Below, piece after piece: positions 10,781 through 25,067 of a stretch of 64,000 bases of DNA (the stretch's first letter is position 1; each line of letters opens with the position of its first letter). The position numbers were made by a program, and so were the translations under genes. The notes under the pieces are model-generated. The model worked only from the letters and a program-made list of their open reading frames with translations, was not told the DNA's origin and made no database searches. The stretch is taken from NCBI GenBank assembly GCA_021904315.1, contig CM038912.1:16207061-16271060 (forward strand). Direction: 5' to 3'. Origin of the DNA: Sphagnum magellanicum. Taxonomy: Eukaryota > Streptophyta > Sphagnopsida > Sphagnales > Sphagnaceae.

Positions 10781-11142
10781 AATTCATTTCATCATAATCT
10801 TACACTACAAAGAATTCACACAAAAGCATAACATAGAATTCATTGTAGAAGTGTGTGCTTGTTTGTATAATTGTGAACATCAATCCAAATTATAGCATAA
10901 TCCCAAGTTTTGTTGAAAAACATCCCAAAACGATATTTAAAATTTGTATTATATCATAAACAATTCATTTCATCATAATCTAACACTACAGAGAATTCAC
11001 ACAAAAGCATAACATAAATTTCATTGTAGAAGTCAATTTTTTTTGTATAATTGAGAACATCAATCCAAATTATAGCATAATCCCAAGTTTTGTTGAAAAA
11101 AATCCCAAAACGACATTTAAAATTTGTATTATATCATAACAA
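10781..11142 (+). repeat. Tandem duplication of a 181-bp segment
   Basis: Copy 1 starts AATTCATTTCATCATAATCT at 10781 and copy 2 starts at 10962. Both run through ATCCAAATTATAGCATAATC and end ...TTTGTATTATATCATAA. The copies differ at few positions, mainly one short T-rich block, so this is younger than most repeats nearby. Confidence 0.85.
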
Positions 11143-12599
11143 AGTTTGTGATTTTCTACCACAAATACCTCCAGCTCTTCCTATTCTTCTTTCAAAAACT
11201 CCATGTTTCATCTTTTTCTCCTTTCTTTATTCTCTAGAATTTCCCCCCCTTTTGAACCATCCCAAGTCACATCATTATGATCCAAAACAACAAGAATTCA
11301 AATTTCAAACTAACAAAGTTCCCTGATTAGTCCTTATCCTAATTGCCTTGTTCATACTGAATCACATATTCGGCTTACCTCCTTAACACATATGATCACA
11401 TACCTTGACATGATAAATGGTTTTCTCCATCACAAGCTTATTATTATAAGTCTAAGGCAAACTGGTAATGCTTTTGAAATGAACTCAACGATGAGATTGG
11501 CTATTCGATAATGATTTCATTCTTCCATCACTTGTTCATAAACTCCAATAACATGCTCTATTTCCTCCCTTTTTTGTTGTGCATTACCATCTTGCATAGT
11601 AACATGTTCTTTTCATAAAACACAACATTGTCGTTGTCATTTATTTTGATTATGTCGCTTCTCCTCTTGTTTTCACAACTTTTTAGCTTCGTAGTCAACA
11701 AGGGCTTGCTTTCATTCTACTTCATTGGGTTTTTTCACATACTTCCTCTTTGGAGGGTTCACTTCAGAACCCATCTTACAAACATACAACCTAGCTCAAT
11801 GCTAATTAAACTACACACATGAAATGCATTTCATTAAAATATGAAGTAGAACTTGCAAATTCTAAAGTTGTAACACACTTGAGTGAGTTGTTTGTAATGT
11901 TATTGAAAGGACAAAAATGGACAACACACAACATTTCAAACACATGCATCATAACATTTGCTTATGGTTTGCACAAATACCATAGGTTGCCATGCTTGTT
12001 AATGATTTTTACACTTTTGCAAAGTGTTTGTCACACATTATCCACCAACCATTTATGGTCTCATTTCTCCATTGCCAAGGAACCTCACACAAACTATCAA
12101 ATGAATGAAAATGCCAAATTTCATTATAGGAGAGAAGATTATCATATTCACCCCCCATGGGTGTTCCTCAAAAGGAATCATAAACAAAAGCACGTCACCA
12201 AACTTTAGATAATCAATATAATACTATGGGAGAAGTTTTGTCAAGAACACGAAAATCCACAAGAACAAAGGTTAAAGGAAAGGTCTAAATCTAATTTTCA
12301 AACAGGGAACAAAAAAAATTATGCAATTCAAAAACAAAAACACAAGAACACGAGATGTGCAAGACAAATGTGAAAATTGATTTTTATTATGCTAACACAT
12401 GGAAACATGAACATGGAAAAAACATGACAAGGTTATGGTGCAAAATCATGCTTAATACTGGTGTTGAACAAACTAAAGGAAATGAAGGGTCCTACTTCTA
12501 TTTATACCCCTTTGGGGACCTAACTCAAGGAAGCTTCCAAAAAGGTTTCTATGTGTGCATCGAATAAAAAAGTTTCTTGAGAACCTTCTTAATTGAGAA
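11143..12599. other. AT-rich DNA, no recognised gene
   Basis: Several open stretches of 60-130 codons occur, but none shows family motifs or splice structure. Short minus-strand phrases near 11500-11600 (for example IEHVIGVYEQVMEE) look like decayed coding sequence of unknown origin. Confidence 0.4.
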
Positions 12600-12865
12600 T
12601 CACTATGAGTCAATTGAAATTTAATTAAAAGTTAATTGGGATTTAATTAAGAGTCAACTGAAAGTTGACTAGGACATAATTCGAAGTTGATTAGGAGTTA
12701 ATTAAGAGTTAACTTGGACTTAATTTGAATTTAACTATAATTTAATTAATAATTAACTATAATGAACTAATAGCCAACTAGAAATGAATTATGAGTTAAG
12801 TGGAAATGAATTAAAATTTTAACTCAAAGTTGACTAAAAGTGAACTAAAACTAAACTAAAAGTTA
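12600..12865 (+). repeat. Degenerate short-unit minisatellite (AGTTAATTA-like)
   Basis: Variants of AGTTAATTAGGAGTTAACT, with GTTGACTA and GAACTAAA forms, follow each other about every 12-23 bp for roughly 260 bp. There is no coding sense. Confidence 0.6.
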
Positions 12866-15499
12866 GGTACATGGATGAACATTCAAATGAATGAACTCCA
12901 TGGCATTGGCATCTGTGACATTTGATATATATATATTTTTTGCTCAATAAACTTATGTATTATGGTTTTTCATATTGCAATTGGTACAATATCGATTATT
13001 ATGATTAAAATCTATAATGTTCAATCAAACTCCATTTTATTTGTATGAATTTTCAAATACAAATTGTAGCCTTCAGGTTCGCTTTCTTCACAAATCACAA
13101 TAGTTTCTTTGTGCTTGATTAAGGTTTCTCATTTCATTATAGTTGTTGATTCCATTCCAATATGGATGTAGACCTACTATGAAGACATAGGTGAAGTACA
13201 TATCAGTGACCTTGATTTGCAAGTAATTAACTAGTTTAAGGATCTATTTGTAATCAAATTTGACACACTCCTTCTCTTCCTATTTGATACTCCTCAACTT
13301 TAATTAAATATGTTCATCATTTTCTTTCGTTTTGTAATGTTACAGAAAACTTCCTCCAATTCTACAAAAGTACAATTGGGATGATCTTGCATAAAATTTC
13401 CTCCCCACTTAGAAATATTATCTCAAAGAATAAAGCCAAGTACATTAATGATGTATTCATTAATTATTTCTCCATTAATTTTAATCGTTTTCTTGAACAT
13501 TTAGATGTGAACATCAAGATTTGTATCCTTGACATAAGTCATATACAGTAAATGTTTCCTTGTTGGGGGTCTTATTGGTGTAATAGAATGTGGATACCAT
13601 GATAGTGTGAATGTAACCCCTTATGTATTAAATACAAACCATCCTCCATTAGATGGTTCTTGTGGAACAACTTTGCCTTTTGAATTTGGTGGTGGTGATA
13701 TTGGTGGGCTATTTTGTCCATCATCACTTCCACTATAACTTTTGTGGATCTTTGTTGTGTCACGGTTGGTATTTGTGCATTGAATGGGACATGTATAGCC
13801 ACATGTATTTGGGTGGTGGGTACCAATGGACATACACCTTTCAACATAAGATGTCATTAGATTCCACATGGGCATCGGTGAAATAGTCATCGTGTTTGTG
13901 TTCATTGGCATCATCGGTGTTCATAGTGGAGAAGTATATATGGGTTCGCCCACACCAATATGACGGTACAATGATTAGAGGTGATTGTTGTTCAAACCCT
14001 TATGTTGTCCTCAAATGTTTTTCAACTCTTGGATTAACTATTGATAAATCAATAGAACTCACAATCATCAATGCTTGAAAATTTTGTAACTGTGGTTAGT
14101 TCAATGGGTTTGTAGTGGAATACCTCCTTTGAATATTTTGAACAAAACTCCACAATTCATCAATCATCTATTGTCGAACTTTCATATGAAATGAATGAAC
14201 AATTATAACTAGCATGTGCATTCGTATGACACAATTTACAGACAAATCAATTTGTTTGTGTCGATACAACATGTGGATTGTTCGATTGTCCTCCTTTAAG
14301 CCCATATTGCACATTTTATGCAACATTGTGTTGTTGATCTTGGTTTGCTTGTGTGTTCACCGATATAGCCAATCCATTAGCATTGTTGTGTACTTGATTC
14401 ACGGTTTGTACATTAATACTTCAGCCAAAATTTTCTAGTCCATTTTCTTGAGAGCACATGGTTTCGTTCGTTTGAACTAAATTTGATACATGATTGATGG
14501 ACTACCTTGATTTGTTATTTGCAATTAAACCATTACAATTTAACCTCAACAACATCTTTTGTATTGAGATCTTTCAATGAATTTGGCATATTTTCAACAC
14601 ATCCAAATGTTTGTTGTGGGTTCTACATTTTTTCCTCTTCTGCAATTTCATTTGGATTCATCTTTTTTTCATTATTAACTTTGTTTGTGCCTATGAATTA
14701 GAGCCTACTTCTATGGTGATCCTATTAGTAAATACCATTCATAATTTATCAATACCACTCTATCTTCAATTTGATTACTTTGATTAATCTGTTTTTGTAA
14801 ATTCTTGGTAACCATTTTAAACATATTTATCTTTTATCACATACTTCGTTTCTAAATACAAATTGAAAAAATAATTATCCTTTCAGTAGTCAAAAATATA
14901 TATTCCCTTTGCATATTAGATTATTATTTGATTCAATTATTTTTTTCATATCTTTCCTATTGAGATAAAAACTACCAAAATTATTACACAATGTTTAAAC
15001 AATTGATTTAAAACTATAAATTTGTGAAGAATTCTTTCGAAATTCTTCCTTGACATGGTTGCCAAAAAAATGGAAAAGGTAGATTTTATGTTTTAATTAT
15101 TTTCAATTCTTCATATTAAAACAAGTTCTACAATTTTCTTCTTTGATTTGTAGTATATATTATTTCAATCTATGCAAGACAAGAAACATGTTTTATATTT
15201 CCAAATCAAAGAAAATTGAAAACATTTAAGAAAACTTCATTTGATTCAATAACAATAATCACAATCCTAATCATCTTCAAAATACATGGTCATTTGCACT
15301 TGTATACAAGAATAGAGATAAAAATTTATGATTAGTAAATAACCAGTAAAAATATAACTAGTAAAGTTATTTAAAAATGTAACAACTATATGCAACTATA
15401 GATCACAAATCACCTTTTAACACATGCTCTAGATACCACTAAATATCCATAACATTAGATGATAGATACAAGATAACCTTTGTAACAAATTGGAAAGCC
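12866..15499. other. AT-rich DNA, no recognised gene
   Basis: Open stretches such as the one on the minus strand at 13914-13572 (Pro/Ser/Asn-rich, with GGWFVFNT) show no known domain. That stretch could be decayed transposon protein, but I cannot assign it. Confidence 0.35.
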
Positions 15500-16039
15500 T
15501 TTTATTCAGGTAGTTATGCCATTTGGAATGAAGAATGGACATGTTACTTACTAGATGATAAAGAATGAAGCCTTCAAAGATCGTCTAGACAAATTCATGA
15601 AATTTTTAATGGATGATTTCATTATATTTATAGTTACATGGATACTCATCTAGCTAAACTCCATGGCGCTTTTAGAAGTGTAGAGAATTTGGAATTAACT
15701 TGAATCCAAATAAATGTGCATTCATGGTATTTTTAGGGATGATACTAGGATTTATAGTTTCCAAGGATGATAAATTACTAGATCCTAAGACAATCCAAGC
15801 TATAATTTGGATGCCCATTCCCACAAATGCACAACAAATTTAAGTATTTAATGGAATTGCTTAATTTTGTAGATGTTTCATCAATAATTTTTCATTTATC
15901 ATGGCTTGAATTACCAAATTCATGAGGAAGACAAACAATTTATGTGGACCCCAAAGTGTTAGGTAGCTTGGGAGTTGATAAAGCAAAAGTTTATAGAAGC
16001 ACTATTTTTATATCTCTTAATTGGGATATAGAGTTTCAA
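15500..16039 (+). pseudogene. Ty3/gypsy reverse transcriptase remnant
   Basis: With several stops and frame changes the plus strand reads QVVMPFGMKNG, then FKDRLDKFMKFLMDDFIIF (the Y-x-DD box changed to LMDD at about 15608), THLAKLHGAF, FGINLNPNKCAFMVF, LGFIVSKDDKLLDPKTIQAI and FINNFSF. This is the order of the Ty3/gypsy RT palm and thumb and the start of RNase H (PFGL.NAP, YLDDI, L.L.P.KC.F.., LG..VS..G...DP.KV.AI). The copy is long dead. Confidence 0.75.
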
Positions 16040-16327
16040 GTGGAAGCACATTAAGGGTGAACCACTTTTCACTAAAAAAATGATGTATAATGAATATCAT
16101 AATATGTAATAAACTAAAATATTGATGGTCATTCTTCAAATGAACTTCCTCCAATTGAATCCCCAAGTTGATTTCCATCTAGTGGATGATGATCAAAACT
16201 TCTTGGTACATGAACTAACAAATTGTCACTAGTTCGATGCATCTCAGTGTTGATTGGTGTAGCAGTTGTCATTGAAGCCATCACATGTGGTTAGCTAAAC
16301 ATGTCCTTTGTATTTGTTAATGACTAG

Positions 16328-16825
16328 CTAAACCACTATAGTATATTGGTTACCAATAGTGCATAGTGTTTGTATTAGTGTTATGACAAGTTGCTTTGGT
16401 ACCAAGTACACATATCCAAGTACGTAACATGTGTGATTTCTATAAATCAAAGGATCAAACCATTTTGTTATAGTAGGATATGTTGGATACACATTATCTA
16501 ATAATATGTAAAGGGGTATGACATTATACCACATTGGGTATGTAAATGTAGGTAAAACATTGGTCCGACTTGGTACAAATGGTGTAACAAGTGATTTCGA
16601 GGCTAGTTGATAGCTAACCAATATTGTTTCATGACCAAAACTTGGATTCATGATTTGAATTCTTTGCATAAGTGCATTTGGTGATATAATTGTGGTAATT
16701 GGAATAATAAGTTGATGAACATTCATCACCTCATTTTTCAAAAGTTGTATTAATCTATCATCAACAAAGGGGCAATGTTTGAATTGATGTCCCATGTGTT
16801 GACAATAGGAACAGGTTCAAGTTCC
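16328..16825 (-). pseudogene. Gag-like fragment with CCHC zinc knuckle
   Basis: The minus strand reads CSYCQHMGHQFKHC, an exact CX2CX4HX4C nucleic-acid-binding knuckle, followed by a 150-codon open stretch rich in Pro/Ile/Tyr (SRTNVLPTFTYPMWYNVIPL). Knuckles of this kind are typical of retrotransposon gag. A stop lies just before the knuckle. The fragment points the opposite way to the RT piece at 15.5-16.0 kb and so comes from another element. Confidence 0.5.
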
Positions 16826-19727
16826 AACACAAATATATTTTCTCCCCAAAATCAATATCTTTTATGAAATTTGTAACCCTTTCACCTTGACTAGAAATTG
16901 GTCTAGTTGGCCAAGTGGTAAGTACCATGTTGGCTCTTGTTGAACAATAATTGGTGCTACTAAAGGATTAACCGATTCCAAATGTGGCATGGAAATTCAT
17001 TGATTATAAGGTATTCAAGCAATGTAATGAAGTTGTTCCATCGAATTTGTAAGTTGGATTTGTTCCATTTCTGAATCAACTATCACCAAATCGATGTTGG
17101 GATTCAAAAATTTGAATTGGTTTGTTACCGCCACCATTATGAACATTCATTGCCTTCTATTGGGAACAAGATTTGTAATGTCATTTGGTGAATGGTTAAG
17201 GGTATGGTTGATTCCTTGTGCATAACCTATTTGGTTATATTTTGATGTCAAATGTTGGCTTTTACATGTTGTGCTACCTCCATGATTGGCACATGCACTA
17301 GTTTATTTCCAATAAGTTGCATTTGTTGCTTGTCTTGCATTTCTGCAGGTTTTGTTACAAGTTGATGTATAACCTACTTTAAATGTTTTCTAAAATTTCT
17401 TATAACCACTATGACATTTCTTGAAATCAAAAAGTTGTATTATGAAACATTTTGCATTATCTTTTAACACAAACTCTGCCTAACAATTAAAAATTACAGA
17501 AAATTTATTTTATAGATAGAATGTTGAGTGATTTTCTTCAAAAACTTTACACTAATTCAACCTATTCCCTAATCCATTCAAAATATAACAAAAACATCAA
17601 CATTATTTTTAAAAAACTTAAACTTGAAGTCGCATAAAAAATATATAAAACATGGTACAAACTAGAGACTATAAATGTTAATGCTTACAATTTTGATCTA
17701 CTACATGGTTGCCAAATGTTAATGGGATCTTAGTTGATTCTCATTAAAATTATTTGTGAATTCTACTTGCATAATAGGTTCTGATCTACAATATTAGATA
17801 CATACAACAAATAAAATTTTAATATGATGTATTAATCAAAGTTCCAAAATAAAATGTATTCACAAGTTTGCACAATCAAAATGTAAGTCTGAAATGTAAA
17901 AGTTGTCCATTACAAGTTTGAAAAAAAATTTAAAATCCATTTTCTTCAATCCTGTTCCTTTTCTTTTTCCTCCCTCTTCAAAATATACATTAACTAATTT
18001 CAAAATGAATAGTGTGATTGGACCACTTAAATAGTAACTAGTTGGTATAAACAACATAGTCCAATTTTTTTTAAAATTAACTTGTACAAAACTACCTTTG
18101 CTAACTACTTGTTTTGCTAATTTACTTGTCAATTAACTACCTATTGACTTGTCACATGTTACAAAAAAAATTAAGGTAATAATTTTGAATGGTATCTTGA
18201 TGTAAATTAAACAAAAAACTTAGATTTAATTCTCAAATGTGACATTGTTGGGTTTTTTTTTGTATTCAATAACAAACATTGACTTAAATATGCCATACTA
18301 TTTTGTCTCATTTGAATGTGATGATTGATTATTCAATAAATAAGATATAGAATTGAATAGACAATTGCCCACTTCATATTTATATATTGAAACTAGATGG
18401 GTTTAGGTTGTATGAATGTAATAAATGTTCAAAAAATGAATGGATAAATTTAAGTAAATGTTTCCATTGCCATGAATTTAAATTAAATGAATGTCTATGC
18501 ACAAAATCACATTCACTTCACACACATACACATTTCCACACACACATAAAAAATGAAAAATACTTTCACTCACACGTAGATATTAAAAAATATTTACATT
18601 GGAATTTTTTTTGCATTAATAAACTACTTGTATTGAAAAACTACTTATATTGAAAAATTACTTGCATGTTGAAAATTTTCTTATGTTGGAAAAATACGTG
18701 CTGAAAAATTGCTTATGTTAAAAGAAATGCTTGCATTGGAAAACTGCATTACATACAAAGCTATTTCGGATACAATGAAAGTTGGCATATAAGATCTTTT
18801 CCTTTATTTTACAATTTGAACCAAAAATTGTGGTGTAATTTTTTTTGTGTACTTGCATATACAAATTATCTATATTGATTACAAAATATTATGAACACCA
18901 ACACCAAGTGTTCAAATGGTTTTTCAATTAACTAATGAATTTCATCTCACAATTTTTTTGGATTGTTTTTAAATGCATTTTAATTACTTTCAACTATATT
19001 TATGGAAACATCATAGATCATTGATAAGCTTCTATGGAGATGGTATCAACAACTCCCACCAATGTTAAATTCATAACCCTTTTAACCAACCGTGTTGAGT
19101 TGAAAATGAATCACACAACATCCACTTCTCAATGAAAGTATTTGTGTCATACTTCATAAATCCTTCTTCACTAATCATATTCATTCAACTTAGGAGAATG
19201 CCCAAAAACACACCAAGACTAGCAACTACCTTATGCGTTTAAATATTCACGAAACATGTATTTTCAATGTATGTTGTTTTCAAGGACCATGATAATGTTC
19301 CTTTGTGAACTTTCTTTAAATTGCCTCCTCCATTATGATTAGTAATTCCTTGAACTTATTAACATCCTTATTCTAAACAATTTATTTTTGTGTGCAAAAA
19401 GTCCACATATGAGCACCCATATGTGCAATTTTGTTTTAACAATTATTGAATTCATTATATTACGATGTTTCATTTAAATCACCAATGAAAAACATTAGCA
19501 AATGAAATTCTTTGTTCATTATATCATTCGCCTAATTTGTTTTGAAATATCATGTTCTTTCATGAGTGATAAAGTTAGGAAATCTCATTACACAACTAGT
19601 GCATTCCAATGCCATATCTTCCATATCTTTTAAGATTCTTTCAAGTTTTTCAACTTGGTAAACTCCCAAACATTTATATACATCATAGTTAGTTTTATAT
19701 GGTATGACTAGATAAAATAAGATAAAA
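16826..19727. other. AT-rich DNA, no recognised gene
   Basis: This holds frequent homopolymer runs and short open stretches without motifs. 18640-18745 has several loose copies of a TTGAAAAACTACTTG-like phrase. Nothing supports a gene. Confidence 0.4.
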
Positions 19728-21103
19728 AGGTAAAAGCACATTATGGGGGGGGCCAAGATTGTTGTTACATTATATTGGTTTTTAAGGATACCATGTTTGA
19801 ACTTCATCTATGTTATTAATATGGAGGTTTTTTACAAAACTTTCACATATTGTGGTAGGTCAAAACCCAAAGTAATCAAATGTAAAAAAAAACAACATTT
19901 TTAAATTTCATATGATGTGATGTTAAGGTGTAAACAAAATATTTTGTACATAATTGTTACCTTGTTTTCCACTTGAAAACACGAAAAAAATAGTTTTTCA
20001 AACTTTTAACCTTCCTTTAGCATTTCAAAACAAATGATTTTTTTTTTCATGAGCATCTCTAGCCTCCTTCTAGCTTTCAAAAGAAATTTGTGTCATATTA
20101 TTTGGACTTGAAAAATACCCCAAAAAATCCCCCATTTTTTAAGGGTCGGGGATGATTTTAGTTATGAAAACAAAATTGATTAACCAAAAAATTATATTAA
20201 AATGTTCACCACATCAATATTGAGGTGCTTGAAAAAAAAACTAAATATTTGCAAAAACATTTCACCTACTTTCAAGGACTTGAATTTTATTTTTCAAATT
20301 GTCACAAATTTGAGGTCCAATTCAAGTACTTGCAAGTAGCTTAAAAAAACATGATTATAATAATTTAGCTTTTGAAGTCCGTGCGAACAAGAGTTAAGAA
20401 ATAATGTACCATATATATATATATATATATTATCCCCATACAATCATCTACTTGTTGGTCCTCTTCTTTAAAAACCTTAATATTTTGTTGTTTACACTAT
20501 TTTTTGTGTATACTTTACCATGCTTTCACCTGTTAGAGTATATTTGCACAAAAACATGTACATCACAACATACTAAAAAGTGAAAATATTAAAAAAATGA
20601 TTGAAATGATTTTGAATATTTATGAAATTTGTAATATCTACTAAACATTGTGATTCCGTATGATTAGAATAAGTTTGAGTCACGTGAAAATTTTGATGAT
20701 ATCATATCATACATTTTCTTCAAGGCAATGACCATAGATATGTGACAAATCAAAATTTTGACAAATAATCACTTTCAAATGGAAGATGATAAAAAGTGTG
20801 ATGTGTGCCATTTTTGAAATTCCATTTCAAACATTTTTTGTTTGATTGATTCAACCCAAACCTAATGTAATCTAAAACAAGAAATGAGTTATACTATACT
20901 ACATATACCATAAATATACCTAATACTCCTTGAATTTATTTATTTCAAATTATATTAAATATCATTATTTTGAATATATATGAATATAAAGCCGAAACAC
21001 CAAAAATGAAAACCATAATTAAATGCAGCACATTTTGGAGGTGTATATTTTATGCACATGTTGTGAGAGTGCCAAAGTTAACCGCCCTTATAATGCACTC
21101 ACC
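19728..21103. mobile_element. TIR element related to the one at 9237-10013, older copy
   Basis: The left end AGGTAAAAGCACATTATGG and the reverse complement of the right end (GGGTGAGTGCATTATAAGGG) match the ends of the 777-bp element. The internal order of phrases also agrees, for example a GAAGATGATAAAAAG block before GTGCCATTTTTG, then a long AT-rich run and AATTAAATG... before GAGAGTGCCAAAG. It is about 600 bp longer than its relative, so it either carries an insertion or is closer to the parental form. An (AT)11 tract lies at 20411-20432. Confidence 0.55.
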
Positions 21104-23499
21104 CAAAACATAAACATAAATGGAACTCATGAAGGTTTACCCACCTTGTTTTTATTGGTCATTATGATTAATATGACAATGATGGCTTGAGTTTTAACAA
21201 ATTCATATCCTTGCTTAATGGTTGCAAAAATGTAAATGATATTTTCTTCCACTTAGTATAGTTAATAATAGTTATTGGGTGCTTGTTCAAACTTGTCAAC
21301 TAGATACTACCATAATACTTGAACAATTTCAAAATAAATTAAATTATTTTTCGTTTTGTCAAATTTTTGAAAAAAAATTTGTTACTTGAACTGAAACTTT
21401 TGTAAAATAAAAAAATCTACAACATTTAAATTGTCATTTTTGAATTGTAGACTTTAAAAATTCAAGAATTATAGAATAAGATAATATAAACATACTAGGC
21501 TATCCCATAAACTTAAAAGGAATGTGTTTATTATTATTTATAACCATTACTTGCCAAAAATTTCAGAATTAAAAACCAAATGCAAAAGTTAGGATTTAAA
21601 AAAAATTAATTATTTGGTAGTTTGTTGTTGAATCTAATCAGGGAGTTCAATAGACATGTTATCCAACTCATGTAATATGCGTTCATTTTAATCTCACTTA
21701 CATAATCTTTTGGAGATATAAGTTCAAGAAATCAACAAAACAAAGTTACATAAATAAGGATCAAACAATACATCACTCATTATTTTGATAGGTATGCACA
21801 CACACATACACACCTTGACAATCAACCCATCTTGAATTTATGTATTCACATGGGTAAAACATTTTTGTAAAAGAGAAACCCTTTTAATTACATTAACATA
21901 ATTTTTTTTTGAATATCCAAAACTTTGTAGCTTTTCTTTTTCATTTCCCCTCATGGTTTGTACTACCAGACTTGGCTTCTTAATGTTAAACATTGTCCTT
22001 TTAACTAATGAAAAACGAATACTCTAACTACTTATGTAATTCTTTTAAAAGAATTTTAATTATTTCTATTAAGTTTATAGGTAATACCCCCCCTTGACTT
22101 AGTAAACACCAATAAATTAATCACATGAATTTGCCAAGATTTGACTTGCCACACACATCAACTTTGAATTGTTGACATACCATGAGCACATGGGAGGTGG
22201 GAGGGGTTTAGTTTGTCATGACTAGATTGACATAAATATATTTAAAATCATTATCCATCGACTTAATATAGGTGGCAAATCCTAATTTAATAAAAATGGA
22301 ATTGTAGGAACTTGGGGCACAATTTTTAACTGCTTGTGAACAATTATGGGGTGCAAGAATTTTAAAAATTAATAAGATGAAGCAAGACACTTCCCATGTA
22401 ATTCTCAATCATCTCAAGTACACAAACAAATAAACAAACTTGGGGAGTGGTTAGTGTAATTTGGAGCTAAAACTAGATCATGAATTCGTAATGGTTTCAC
22501 ATGAATCCAATATAACTTGAATTCCTATAAGAAAAACTACATTCCTTATAATAAATTATGAATTTCACCACATGGACTAAATCCAAATGACATTTTCATG
22601 AAATACCCAAAGCCTTTGTTCCAAAATGAAAACATATTATTGTCCTAAAATTTTGGACTCTTGTAATTCTTGATAAATACATGTATTTTGAACATGGGTT
22701 TATATTATCTTCTAATGTTTGACAATAGTTTTAATGTGTTGCATCAAGTTTTTGAATTGGACACATACAAATGGTTGAAACTAGTGTTGTCCAATTTTGA
22801 GGTTTTAAAAAGATTCATTGGCTTTGAATTTAATCACTTTCAATATAAAAGAACCATTGGTTCCAAATCTATTAAAAATATATATTTACCCATTGGTTTT
22901 GGGGCTAGGTCAAAAAAAGTTGACTACCAATTCCTAGATCTTATGGCTTTTATCTTGATAAGACCCATTGGCTTGGGTTCAAAACCAATTATGGGTTTTA
23001 TGACAAGAATATCAAAATTTTCTATTTAAAAGATCCATCATTGAATGTTCTAGTTTGGCTCTGAAAAATATATCATCTTCATCATGGTTTCAAGTAAACA
23101 AACAACTATATTGACCTTAATAAAATTTTCCACCTCTTCTTACAAGTGTAATACCATAACTCCGATATTTCATAGTCTAGGATTGTGCATAACTAACGGA
23201 TCCCTTTTGTCATTCCCTCATTATTGTACAAAAAAAATGGACCTAACAACTTTGGATCCTCCCATGCTAACCCCATTTGAATATAAACGTGGAAGAAATT
23301 GATGTTTTGTGTACAACTTTGGAAGTTCCTTTGCTGCAAAGAAAATGCAAATATCTTCATATTTATTTAATTATGCCAATTTGAATCTTCATCCATACCC
23401 TACAATGGGCCCAAGGCTCTAGAAATTAAAAACCTTAAACCCTACATACACTTGTATCTAAACTTACGATTTGGACCATGTAAAAAAACTCTTAAATAC
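21104..23499. other. AT-rich DNA, no recognised gene
   Basis: The plus-strand open stretch 22670-23029 has no family motif. It overlaps repeated phrases such as CCCATTGG(T/C)TT.GGG and is probably chance. Confidence 0.4.
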
Positions 23500-23670
23500 C
23501 CATTGGGTTTGATTCTAAGGTGGGTTTAACTCCATGTAGACCTACCTTATTTTCTTTGAAGGCTGGGTTTGGATCCATGTAGACCCAACAAGTCATGTTT
23601 TAAGGTTGGGTCATAGTCTATGTAGACCCATAGGGTTTGGTTTTAAGGTGGGTTTGGGTCCATCTAAGGT
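23500..23670 (+). repeat. Minisatellite with GGGTTTGG..CCATGTAGACCCA unit
   Basis: The phrase AAGG(T/C)TGGGTTTGG..TCCATGTAGACCCA recurs about four times at roughly 50-60 bp spacing, with divergence. Confidence 0.6.
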
Positions 23671-24239
23671 TGATTGTGAGCCTAAAGCTAAGGTTTATGA
23701 CACAAAATGTGCTTGCAACAATTTGTGGAATTGTCATGGTTTTCATATCTTAAACCAAACATGAAATTTTCTTACCATTCTTGTATTGAATCCTAATCTT
23801 TGGCCAACATAATTGTGATAGACTTCATTTGATCTTTTTTCATAGATCTTGAAAATCCTTCATTATATTATGTTCATTCCAATTCAAGTAACTTCAGTTA
23901 ACATTGATGGGATCTATTATAGAATGGATGTGATTATATTTATAAAATTTAACAAAATTTGTTTCTTAATGAACTTTATGAAAAATACAAGTCAAAGGCC
24001 TACTATTTTATTTCACATGTATTGATTTGACTTTTTCCAACATGTACTTCCTCTTATGCGAGGATACAAATATCTACATTCATGTTAAATATATCCCACC
24101 TCTTTGGCATGGAAATCTAAGAAACATGAAACTAATCTTACATTCAAAATTGTTCAAATAGATAATGAACAAGGCTTGAATGAACTAGGCCCCATGATTG
24201 TACCAGTCCAATGGAAACCGTTATGGGTTTCGTTGGTTA

Positions 24240-25067
24240 TGAAGTTCTTTTTTAAAAAAAACTTCCCCACTTTTTCATTGCCTTTTTTTTCCCGCTCTCA
24301 CAAACCTATTTTTCCTTGGTTGTTTTTTCTTATCTTGTTTTTCTTGTTGCTATTTTTTCTTCTCTTCCTTTTTTTTTCTTGTTAATTTTTCTTCTTTTCC
24401 TCCTTGTTGTTCTTCCTCTTTTTTTTCTTCTCTTCTTCCTCCTTGTTTCTCTTCCTCTTTTTTTTTTCTTTTCTTCCTCCTTGCTCCTTGTCCTCTTTTT
24501 TCTCTTGTTGTTTTAAAAAATATTTTTTGTTATTATTTTTCTTGATTATTTTTGTTATTTCTTTCCTTGCCCTTTTTCATTTCTTTCTCCTTGTTGTTTT
24601 TTCTTCTTTTTCATGTGTGTTGGGCCTTTTAGTTTGGAGCAAGATAGGGATTTGGAAAAACATTATAGCTTGTTACAAGGGGTTGGCGACTTTGGTTTTA
24701 AGCAAGATCACAATGCAACATGGAGGTTAATTTAGAACAACAAGACTTGCTACAAAAATGCAACAAAGCTTGAGAACTTCTCAAGTGAGTCTTTTTTTTC
24801 TTCTAAATTTTCTACTATTTTTTGCATTTTTTCCCCTTTTCCTGTGTTTTTTCTACTTTTTTTTTAAAAAAATTATTTATCAGTTTTTTAAAATTTTGGG
24901 TATTTTTTCTACTTTTTCTTTTGGTTTTTTCATGTTTGTGTTTTTTTGGCATTTTTTCTTTCTTATGATGTCTTTTATCTTGGTTTTGGTTTTTTTCAAT
25001 TAACGTGTTTTTTTTTTTTCAGATTCTCTTAGTTTTTGCATTATATATATATATATATATATATATT
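24240..25067. repeat. Polypyrimidine tracts and (TA)n
   Basis: 24240-24640 and 24785-25020 are almost entirely T and C on the plus strand (TTTTTTCTTCTTTTCC-like). They are followed by about 26 bp of (TA)n at 25042-25067. The Phe/Leu-rich ORFs here are artefacts of composition, not membrane proteins. Confidence 0.8.

Noticed and set aside
22670-23029. 119-codon ORF as a small gene
   Set aside because: It is AT-rich, overlaps diverged repeats, lacks splice or promoter context and matches no family known to me.
24104-25003. Chain of Phe/Leu-rich ORFs that could be read as membrane proteins
   Set aside because: They come from polypyrimidine tracts: any T/C-rich strand gives Phe, Leu and Ser codons without stops. 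There are no start context, splice structure or family motifs.
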